DNA from: Bacteroidales bacterium UBA5762
Lineage (GTDB): Bacteria; Bacteroidota; Bacteroidia; Bacteroidales; TTA-H9
Length of the DNA stretch: 64,000 nt
Direction: 5' to 3'
Assembly: GCA_002418865.1 (NCBI GenBank)
Contig: DIEY01000100.1
Location: 8,886 to 72,885, forward strand
Numbering within the stretch: position 1 is the stretch's first letter; every line of letters starts with the position of its first letter. A program made the translations under genes and the position numbers. Of this stretch, positions 38,359-45,550 are shown piece after piece. The notes beneath the pieces are model-generated. The model made no database searches and was not told the DNA's origin. It saw nothing but the letters and a program-made list of their open reading frames with translations.

Positions 38359-39768
38359 ATGACATTCAATTCACTGCCTTTTCTTATTTTTCTGCCTATT
38401 GTCGTCATCACATATTATCTTTTAGCACCAAAGTGGCGATGGATAATGCTACTCGCGGCCAGTTACTTGTTTTATATGTGGTGGAATCCAGCCTATATCA
38501 TTTTAATTCTTTTTTCAACCCTTATTAATTTTTACTCGAGTCATGCCATCGAAAGACATGCATCAAAACAACAAAAGAAAAAATATCTTTACTTATGCTT
38601 AATTACCAATTTAGGAATTTTATTTATCTTTAAATATTATGGCTTATTTACACAAGCCTTCATGGGTATTGCCGATATTTTTGGTGTAAAAGCCCGCTTG
38701 CCTTTTCTCAATTTATTACTTCCAGTAGGAATCTCATTTTATACTTTCCAAACTTTAAGTTATACCCTAAATGTATATTTTGGGAAACAAAAAGCGGAAA
38801 AACATCTCGGATATTTTGCTCTTTTTGTTACTTTCTTTCCTCAGTTAGTAGCCGGACCCATAGAGCGCTATGATAGGCTTACACCTCAGTTGAAAACCCC
38901 ACATTATCCTTCATACGAAAACTTTTCCAATGGTTTTAGGCTAATCATTTTCGGATTATTCATCAAAATGGTTATTGCAGACAATTTAGCTCCTTACGTA
39001 GAAGAAATTTACAGTCAACCTGCGGCATACAACACTTTTCACCTTATGGCAGGGCTTGGGTTTTATTCCTTTCAGATTTATGCCGATTTTTATGGATATT
39101 CGACCATAGCCCTTGGTTCGGCTCTACTAATAGGGGTCAATTTAATGGATAATTTCAAGACTCCTTATTTATCGGCAAGCATTCGGGAATTTTGGAGACG
39201 CTGGCATATCAGTCTTAGTACATGGTTCCGCGATTATGTTTATATTCCTCTTGGAGGCAACCGTGTAAAATGGAGCAGATGGGCACTTAATATCTTCATA
39301 GTTTATACACTGAGCGGATTGTGGCATGGCGCCAATTGGACATTTTTAATTTGGGGAAGTATTTTTGGTCTTATGTTCATTATTGAAAGATTTTTCTACG
39401 AACGCTTCGGAATTATCAGTACACAGAAATGGGGAATAAGAAGAATTTTTGGCGTGCTCATCACTTTTGTAATCGTCACTCTTGCATGGATTTTTTTCCG
39501 TAGCAGCTCATTATCGAATGCCCTCTCCATGTTCGAGGCATTATGGAATAACACTGTATTGGCCGATCCATGGCGGCCCGATCCTTTTATAATGTTCTGG
39601 CTTGGATTGTTCATTATTCTCGATATACTCCTTTTTAACAACCGTTTCGATCAATGGTGCTCTAAAAAACCTTTATGGCTGAGATGGACTATCTACACAT
39701 TGCTCATTTTCGGTATCACAGCCTTTAGTGGAATAGATAATCAACCCTTTATATATTTCCAGTTCTGA
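38359..39768 (+). CDS. MBOAT family O-acyltransferase (AlgI/DltB-like)
   Basis: This 469-residue polytopic membrane protein has the hallmarks of MBOAT proteins that move acyl groups across the inner membrane onto extracellular polymers: the N-terminal LPFLIFLPIVVITYYLLAP and ASYLFYMWW, PVGISFYTFQTLSYTLNVYFG, FPQLVAGPIER, IREFWRRWHISLSTWFRDYVY, and the catalytic histidine in LSGLWHGANW (His323). The substrate is probably a surface glycan or glycolipid, judged by the glycosyltransferase neighbours. Its TGA stop overlaps the ATG of the SGNH-type gene, so the two are translationally coupled as in alginate or D-alanyl acylation modules. Confidence 0.93.
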   Translation: MTFNSLPFLIFLPIVVITYYLLAPKWRWIMLLAASYLFYMWWNPAYIILILFSTLINFYSSHAIERHASKQQKKKYLYLCLITNLGILFIFKYYGLFTQAFMGIADIFGVKARLPFLNLLLPVGISFYTFQTLSYTLNVYFGKQKAEKHLGYFALFVTFFPQLVAGPIERYDRLTPQLKTPHYPSYENFSNGFRLIIFGLFIKMVIADNLAPYVEEIYSQPAAYNTFHLMAGLGFYSFQIYADFYGYSTIALGSALLIGVNLMDNFKTPYLSASIREFWRRWHISLSTWFRDYVYIPLGGNRVKWSRWALNIFIVYTLSGLWHGANWTFLIWGSIFGLMFIIERFFYERFGIISTQKWGIRRIFGVLITFVIVTLAWIFFRSSSLSNALSMFEALWNNTVLADPWRPDPFIMFWLGLFIILDILLFNNRFDQWCSKKPLWLRWTIYTLLIFGITAFSGIDNQPFIYFQF

Positions 39769-41297
39769 TGAAGCCGCTTGCCGCCAAAATATTGCCCCGC
39801 CTTTTCATATTAGCCATTATTGCTTTTCTATTGAATTGGATCTATACCGTTGAGTTTTATCCCCGCGACCTGAAAAAAATCGACTTACTCGATTCTCTCC
39901 AGAAAGTTATACCTCAATCCGATGTCATCTATTTCGGAGAATCATCCAATTTTAGTTTTATATATGAAGACTACGATCAACGCCGCATAAGTGATTTCAT
40001 AACTGATTATTTTCCGGGACTGCAAATGGGTACGGTCAATAAAGGAGCCTTGCATGCCGGCATCTATCTGAGACTGCTGCAGCAAATTCCACCTGAGGCT
40101 CCCGTAAAAACAATAATTATTACCATGAACCTGCGTTCCTTCTCTGCCGACTGGATTTATTCGAAACTCGAAAACGTGTTACAACGCGACATGGTTCTTA
40201 TTAGCGATGGACCTCCACTTTGGAATCGATTCCGTTTAGGACTCAAGGCTTATGATAATAAAACCTCCATGCAGCGTAGCCTGCAGGTAAAACATGCTCT
40301 AAAAACCCAAGCTTTACCTGTTGACCCTCCTTGCAACTTCCCCAATGCGGCCGCATGGATAGAAACCATCAAGAAATCGCCAACTTATCCCTTGATTGAA
40401 GATAGTGTAGCAAAAGCACTGGCCGTTTCATTCGTCATCAATTATGGTTTTCAAATCGATACCATGGATAATCCAAGAATTCATGATTTTGATGATATCG
40501 TAAAATACGCTCACCAAAGAGGTTGGCAGGTAATATTGAATATTTTACCTGAAAATACACAGCTATCTTCTGCATTATTAGGGCCATGTCTTAAAAAACT
40601 AATGATGAGCAATGCAGAATTGCTCACCAAAAGATACGAAAGTCAAGGTGCAATCGTAGTAAATAATCTCGAGTTGGTTGATTCATCACACTTCAGCGAT
40701 AAAAAATGGCCAACCGAGCATTACGATGAGTATGGTCGAAAAATGGTAGCCCGTCAAATAGCTCTAAGCATGAAAAATCTTTATCCAAACTATTTTTCCG
40801 ATGTATTCATGAAATCCAATTTCACTTGTGATTACGAAACCCCATCACCCTTTTTTCTTACACTTAGAAAAGATTCAACTTGCTCTCGTTCGGGAAAATT
40901 TGCCGAGAGACTCGATACGAATAACGCATTTGGAGCCAGATTTGTCAGACATTATTACGAAGTGAAAACTCTTAATCCTCAAAAAATTACTGCCAGCGGA
41001 TGGTTTACTGGAAACTATCAGCCTAAGGATGTAAAACTCATCATTAGCATCGAAGATGATAAGAAACAAAGCAAACTTTGGACGGCTAGCGTTTCGAAAG
41101 ACATGGAAAATGGGAAATGGGCTTCACTACAAGTGAGTGCAACTATTCCCGAGAATTTCGGCCCTAATGATGTAATAAAAGTATATTTCTGGTACACAGG
41201 GAAAAACTCGGTCTGGATAGATGATGTAAACATTACGCTACAAACTGAGAATTTGAACACTGAATCCGATACAATTTCTTCTTTAATCGAAAATTAA
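39768..41297 (+). CDS. SGNH-like acylation partner (AlgJ/DltD-like) with extra C-terminal beta-sandwich-like domain
   Basis: The 509-residue protein has one N-terminal signal-anchor (about 10-28) and an extracytoplasmic SGNH-like domain: FGESSN (Ser59 as likely nucleophile), ITMNLRSFS, and a DxxH-like pair in DSSH (Asp305, His308) before WPTEHYDEYGR. Such proteins accompany MBOAT enzymes and complete acyl transfer. From about Tyr356 a separate domain begins (YETPSP, SGKFAERLD, VWIDDVNI) that is also found at the end of the protein at 41365-43206. The catalytic assignment rests on short motifs, so acyl transferase activity is inferred. Confidence 0.75.
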   Translation: MKPLAAKILPRLFILAIIAFLLNWIYTVEFYPRDLKKIDLLDSLQKVIPQSDVIYFGESSNFSFIYEDYDQRRISDFITDYFPGLQMGTVNKGALHAGIYLRLLQQIPPEAPVKTIIITMNLRSFSADWIYSKLENVLQRDMVLISDGPPLWNRFRLGLKAYDNKTSMQRSLQVKHALKTQALPVDPPCNFPNAAAWIETIKKSPTYPLIEDSVAKALAVSFVINYGFQIDTMDNPRIHDFDDIVKYAHQRGWQVILNILPENTQLSSALLGPCLKKLMMSNAELLTKRYESQGAIVVNNLELVDSSHFSDKKWPTEHYDEYGRKMVARQIALSMKNLYPNYFSDVFMKSNFTCDYETPSPFFLTLRKDSTCSRSGKFAERLDTNNAFGARFVRHYYEVKTLNPQKITASGWFTGNYQPKDVKLIISIEDDKKQSKLWTASVSKDMENGKWASLQVSATIPENFGPNDVIKVYFWYTGKNSVWIDDVNITLQTENLNTESDTISSLIEN

Positions 41298-41364
41298 TCA
41301 CTCCAAATAAATTTTCTATCTTTCAAAAATTTATATCACTTACTATTGAATTAATAACACATTT

Positions 41365-43206
41365 ATGAAAAAGATAAAATACCCCATTTCGACAGCAAGT
41401 CTGCTCTTATGTGTGATTGTATTAATAGGTGTGCGCTTGAATTATCCTCCCAAAAATATATTGACGTACGATACTTTTGGCTATTATATTCATTTACCCG
41501 CCCGTCATATTTACCACGACCCTATGATTCAAAATTTCGAGTGGGTAACGGAAATAAACCAGAAATACAATAACACTCCAACATTTTATCAATTTTCAGA
41601 AGGAATAAACGGACAGAAAGTCATTCGTTTTAATCGAGGTATTTCTTACCTTCTGGCTCCTGGGTTCTATGCCGGCCATGTTTGGGCAAAATTGAGCGGA
41701 GCTCCTCAAGATGGCTTCTCTAAACCCTACCAACAAGCAATTTGGATCTGGGGAATGATTTTTAACCTCTTGGGATTCTATCTCATAAAAAAAATTCTGC
41801 TCCGTTATTTTAACGATCTTACCACAGCCATAACACTGGTAGTTATTCTACTGATAAGTAATCTTTATTTCTTTTATGGCTACGGCAACGATATTCCTCA
41901 TGTTTATTTGTTCACTCTCAACGCTGCTCTCATTTGGTTTAGCATTCGCTGGCATCATCATTTTAAGATATGGGATGCAGCCCTTATTGGATTTACGCTT
42001 GGCATCATCGCTATTACACGCATGAGTGAGATACTCATCGTTTTTATTCCATTATTATGGGGCGTAAAAAATAAAGAAAGTCTACATTCACAATTACGAC
42101 TCTTCTGTAATAAATGGCAACATATTGTGTTTGCCGTAATTGCAGGAATTATTCCTATATTAAGCCAGATTATTTACTGGAAACAAGCCTCTGGACAATT
42201 TGTGTATCATGTTTATACAGATCCGGGCTCAACGCTCGATTTGATGAATCCACGGTTTTTTTATACTTTACTAAGTTTCCGCAAGGGCTGGTTGATATAT
42301 GTTCCTGTGATGATATTTGCTTTATGGGGTATCTACAAGGCCTTCCGCAGAAAGGAAGAATGGGCATGGGCTGTATTAGTGTATATTGCACTCAATTTTT
42401 ATGTGATTTCAAGTTTTAGCAGCTTGTTAAGCTATGGATGGAGGGCTTTTCTCCAGTCGTATGCCGCACTTGTTCTTCCCATGGGCATATTTATACAATG
42501 GATGCTTTCGAGAAAACCTCTCGCCATCGCTGGATGGTGCATTATTCTGGCAATCTTAGGTGTAATAAACATCTTTCAAGCATGGCAAATCAATATGGGT
42601 ATCATCGACGGTTCACGCATGACGATGAAATATTATGTTTCGGTTTTTATGAAAAAACATCCTCCCGAAAATGCAAAAAAATATCTTTTGGTTCAGCGCT
42701 CGGTCACTGGCAGAGAAAATTTGGAAAAAACTGACAACTATTTCAACCATGTCTTAAAATTTTACGATTTCGAAACACCTAATCCCAACCTTAAGTCACA
42801 TATCGATTCCATCGTTTCTTTTTCGGGAAAATATTGTTTGAGGCTGGACAGTACGATTGAATATACTCCCGGACTCGAATGTTCTTATGGCGATATAAGT
42901 AATGGTAAATATGCATGGATAAGAATCAGTGCAAGGGTATATCCTACCCAACAGCTCGAAGATGCTTCGGTTTCGCTGGTGACGCACGCCATTCGAAACA
43001 AACAGACTTATAAATATTCAGCGAGAAAAATTACAGATACAATTTTCCACGTACAACCCAATCAATGGAATTATGTCTGGCACGATTACATGACCCCCGA
43101 ACCAATTTCAGCCGAAGATGGCATCAAAAGCTATATTTGGAACCGAAGCAAGTACCCGGTATTTATCGACGATATCCGCATCGAAGTATTCGAACCCATT
43201 CTGTAG
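41365..43206 (+). CDS. GT-C-like polytopic membrane protein with C-terminal beta-sandwich-like domain
   Basis: This 613-residue protein has about ten membrane spans (residues about 10-425). The first extracytoplasmic loop reads TYDTFGYYIHLPARHIYHD, and shared blocks with the second half of the GT2 fusion include DGFSKPYQQAI, IIYWKQASGQF, LLSFRKGWLIY and the order of spans, so the two are paralogues. The tail from about residue 469 (FETPNP, SGKYCLRLD, VFIDDIRI) matches the tail of the neighbouring SGNH-type protein. A role in transferring a lipid-linked sugar to a surface molecule is inferred. It is 67 bases after the SGNH-type gene and last in the run. Confidence 0.78.
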   Translation: MKKIKYPISTASLLLCVIVLIGVRLNYPPKNILTYDTFGYYIHLPARHIYHDPMIQNFEWVTEINQKYNNTPTFYQFSEGINGQKVIRFNRGISYLLAPGFYAGHVWAKLSGAPQDGFSKPYQQAIWIWGMIFNLLGFYLIKKILLRYFNDLTTAITLVVILLISNLYFFYGYGNDIPHVYLFTLNAALIWFSIRWHHHFKIWDAALIGFTLGIIAITRMSEILIVFIPLLWGVKNKESLHSQLRLFCNKWQHIVFAVIAGIIPILSQIIYWKQASGQFVYHVYTDPGSTLDLMNPRFFYTLLSFRKGWLIYVPVMIFALWGIYKAFRRKEEWAWAVLVYIALNFYVISSFSSLLSYGWRAFLQSYAALVLPMGIFIQWMLSRKPLAIAGWCIILAILGVINIFQAWQINMGIIDGSRMTMKYYVSVFMKKHPPENAKKYLLVQRSVTGRENLEKTDNYFNHVLKFYDFETPNPNLKSHIDSIVSFSGKYCLRLDSTIEYTPGLECSYGDISNGKYAWIRISARVYPTQQLEDASVSLVTHAIRNKQTYKYSARKITDTIFHVQPNQWNYVWHDYMTPEPISAEDGIKSYIWNRSKYPVFIDDIRIEVFEPIL

Positions 43207-43368
43207 AACCCAATTCGTTCTAAAACTTTAAATTGTAGACTATATCAAAAATTAAAAATACAATCCAGTTTCAAAGAAGGTTAATTAGGAATACAACTAA
43301 AGAGAAAATCGTTGTATATATTCATCCTCCCGCATTCTTAGTTTATTCAACTTATCCATGGAGTGGCC

Positions 43369-44016
43369 TCAAGATAGATCGGAACTAATAAGGTGAATAA
43401 ATTCTTCTCGGGTTTCTTTGCGCGTAAATGCACCCGTAAAATCGGAAGTTGTGGTTACCGAATTTTGTTTTTGAACGCCTCGCATAGCCATGCACAAGTG
43501 TTTTGCTTCTATTACAACGGCTACACCTAAAGGATTAAGAGCCTCTTGAATACATTCCTTAATTTGTGTAGTAAGACGCTCCTGAACCTGCAAACGTCGT
43601 GCATAAGCATCTACAACTCTGGCAATCTTACTTAAACCCGTGATGTATCCGTTGGGAATATAAGCCACATGCGCTTTCCCAATAAAGGGGATCATGTGGT
43701 GCTCGCACAAGCTGTATATCTCAATATCCTTAACGATTACCATTTGCCTATAATCTTCTTTAAACCGAGCCGAAAGCAACATTTCCTTCGGATCAAGGTC
43801 GTAACCATGAGTAAGAAATTGCATAGATTTTGCCACTCGCATAGGCGTATCAAGCAAACCATCACGATCGGCATCTTCTCCAATCAATTTTAAAATTTCA
43901 TGATAGTGATACGATAACTTTTCCAGTGTTTCGTAATTGTATTTGTCAATTTTCTTATACCCTTCGAGGGAATTTTCTTCTATCATATCGTGAATAATCT
44001 TTTCGTTGTTATGCAT
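43369..44016 (-). CDS. folE: GTP cyclohydrolase I
   Basis: FolE converts GTP to dihydroneopterin triphosphate, the first step towards folate and 7-deazaguanine (queuosine) compounds. The 215-residue protein has the zinc cysteines and histidines in [10 protein letters not shown] and [10 protein letters not shown], the GDP/GTP-handling segment [23 protein letters not shown], and ends [13 protein letters not shown]. Length is normal for the family. It is the last gene of a - strand group and lies 62 bases after the queD-like gene, whose enzyme uses its product. Confidence 0.96.
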   Translation of the reverse strand: MHNNEKIIHDMIEENSLEGYKKIDKYNYETLEKLSYHYHEILKLIGEDADRDGLLDTPMRVAKSMQFLTHGYDLDPKEMLLSARFKEDYRQMVIVKDIEIYSLCEHHMIPFIGKAHVAYIPNGYITGLSKIARVVDAYARRLQVQERLTTQIKECIQEALNPLGVAVVIEAKHLCMAMRGVQKQNSVTTTSDFTGAFTRKETREEFIHLISSDLS

Positions 44017-44078
44017 AAAGTAAAGTAAATATCGAGTGTAACAAAGGATTGAACATTGGATAAACTAAAATGTTTAAT

Positions 44079-44492
44079 TTATTTTCCAAAATATTCAACA
44101 GAATTATTTTCGGTTTCTTCGAGTCTGATTTTATAGAGCTGAGCTCCGCTTTCAAGAATGGGTTGTTCGAGTTGCTCCCATATTGCCATGGCGATAATTT
44201 CGGTAGAAGCCATTCTCCCTTGCATAAAATTCACTTCAGTGTTAAGGTTCTTGTGATCCACCTTTTCAATCACATATTGTTGAATGATCTGGCTTAATTT
44301 TTTCAGGTTGACGACCATGCCAGTTTCGGCGTCGGGAATTCCTTTCACGGTAATATAAAGTACATAGTTGTGTCCATGCCAATTGGGATTGCTACATTTA
44401 CCGAAAATCTCGAAATTTTTTTCATCGTTATATTCGGGCTTGAAAAGACGATGAGCAGCATTGAAAGTCTCACGCCGGGTAAGATATATCAT
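44079..44492 (-). CDS. queD: 6-carboxytetrahydropterin synthase / 6-pyruvoyltetrahydropterin synthase family protein
   Basis: The 137-residue protein uses dihydroneopterin triphosphate, most likely for queuosine precursor synthesis. Zinc-binding histidines are visible in FNAAHRLF and NWHGHNY, the catalytic cysteine in FGKCSNPNW, and the C-terminal RLEETENNSVEY holds the pterin-binding glutamate. The frame is open further upstream, but the ATG giving MIYLTRRETFNAAH matches the family start. folE follows and queA is elsewhere in this window (61875-63116), which supports QueD over a biopterin role. It starts four bases after the upstream membrane-protein gene. Confidence 0.87.
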   Translation of the reverse strand: MIYLTRRETFNAAHRLFKPEYNDEKNFEIFGKCSNPNWHGHNYVLYITVKGIPDAETGMVVNLKKLSQIIQQYVIEKVDHKNLNTEVNFMQGRMASTEIIAMAIWEQLEQPILESGAQLYKIRLEETENNSVEYFGK

Positions 44493-44496
44493 GATC

Positions 44497-44886
44497 TTAT
44501 GGGTTTTTCTTACGAAGATGGGGCAAAAGTGCAGAAAGTTCAAAAAAAGTGTAAATTAAGTAAAATATGAAGAAACATACGGTAAAGGCTTTAAAATCTT
44601 TTGGAAAAAGAAATGCATAAAGGATTAATATTAATACAAACACAAGTAGACGGCCGGCAGTGGATAGCATGTAAAAGTTGACAAATTTTTTCGGATTTTG
44701 ACGAATTAGTTTGACGGCCATATTATTGTATACCAAGGTATGGGCCATAAAAAAAATAAGAATAAATGGCATAGCCGGCGTAATAATACCTTTTGGTAGA
44801 ATAAAAGTTAAAATAGTACCAATAATGGCAAGAAATACCGAAAGTATAACCAATTTACGTAAATAATGCTTAAACTCATTCGTCAT
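44497..44886 (-). CDS. Small polytopic membrane protein, possibly AtpI-like
   Basis: The 129-residue protein has four predicted membrane spans (about 10-30, 38-58, 74-94, 98-120) linked by short basic loops such as KLIRQNPKKFVNFYML. In Bacteroidota a protein of this size and topology commonly sits between atpZ and atpB, and an ATP synthase assembly role is suspected. Here the gene overlaps the atpZ stop by 11 bases, but the next gene is queD, not atpB. Direct sequence evidence for function is weak, so the AtpI-like label comes from context. Confidence 0.65.
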   Translation of the reverse strand: MTNEFKHYLRKLVILSVFLAIIGTILTFILPKGIITPAMPFILIFFMAHTLVYNNMAVKLIRQNPKKFVNFYMLSTAGRLLVFVLILILYAFLFPKDFKAFTVCFFIFYLIYTFFELSALLPHLRKKNP

Positions 44887-45130
44887 GTGATTGATTGTTT
44901 TTAGAGTTTTTGGGATGAAGTTTTATGAAATCCTTTATGCCTAAATAAACAGCAAAAGCAACACCAACCAATGTAAATAGTATGGTAAATATTGGAAATT
45001 TTAATTTGAGATATTGATCGAGTTTGATTCCACCCACAACTCCCAAAAGAATGACCGCCAGCATTTGGAAGGCAAGCGAAGAGTATTTGGCATAATTAAA
45101 TAAAGGATTTTTTAGGTCATTCTCTTTCAT
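44876..45130 (-). CDS. atpZ: AtpZ/AtpI family membrane protein
   Basis: The 84-residue protein has two membrane spans separated by a short charged loop: YSSLAFQMLAVILLGVVGGI, then KLDQYL, then IFTILFTLVGVAFAVYLGI. This is the pattern of AtpZ/AtpI proteins, which accompany F-type ATP synthase operons and may assist ring assembly or magnesium entry. A longer reading frame exists, but it overlaps most of the bactofilin's end; the chosen ATG overlaps it by only 14 bases. No ATP synthase subunit gene is present in the window. Confidence 0.8.
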   Translation of the reverse strand: MKENDLKNPLFNYAKYSSLAFQMLAVILLGVVGGIKLDQYLKLKFPIFTILFTLVGVAFAVYLGIKDFIKLHPKNSKNNQSHDE

Positions 45131-45497
45131 TTTTAGGTACGCCTTGATTGTTTTCAGGTAGCTCCATAATGCATTTCCCACTGAAACGTGCACCAGGTTC
45201 AATAGCCAATTTACTGCAAGTAATATCACCCTGAAGCACAGCAGTTGATTTTAGAGTCAGAAGCTCGGATATATTAATGCTTCCTTTGATTTTTCCAGCA
45301 AAATCACCAGTGCGGCAATAGATTTCTCCATCTACACTCCCTGATTCACCAATGACAACCTTGCCTTTGCAATCGAGCTTACCTCTTAATTGGCCTTCGA
45401 TTCGAATATCGCCTCCACAGCTCACATCACCTTCTATAGATGTCATAGAGCCAATGATATTCACAATAGGGTTTTCAATAACTGTAGTTTTAGCCAT
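45117..45497 (-). CDS. Bactofilin family cytoskeletal protein
   Basis: Bactofilins polymerise without nucleotide into filaments through a right-handed beta-helix. The 126-residue protein shows the repeating pattern of short strands: IIGSMTSIEGDVSCGGDIRIEGQL, GKVVIGESGSVDGEI, GKIKGSINISELLTLKSTAVLQGDI, with glycine turns about every 17-19 residues, and a polar C-terminal tail. The N-terminus has no transmembrane helix. In Bacteroidota it often precedes atpZ, as here, where the two genes overlap. It starts the group that runs down to folE. Confidence 0.92.
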   Translation of the reverse strand: MAKTTVIENPIVNIIGSMTSIEGDVSCGGDIRIEGQLRGKLDCKGKVVIGESGSVDGEIYCRTGDFAGKIKGSINISELLTLKSTAVLQGDITCSKLAIEPGARFSGKCIMELPENNQGVPKNERE

Positions 45498-45511
45498 TAC
45501 CGTATTTTTTT

Positions 45512-45519
45512 CAAATTTA
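45512..45519 (-). promoter_or_regulatory. Putative -7 box for the bactofilin group
   Basis: TAAATTTG on the - strand fits TAxxTTTG and lies 15 bases before the bactofilin ATG. It falls between the porW/sprE stop and the bactofilin gene, so the group may not depend on read-through. No -33 TTG is seen. Confidence 0.4.
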
Positions 45520-45550
45520 CATTAAAAATCACCGCTTTCTAAAAATTATC

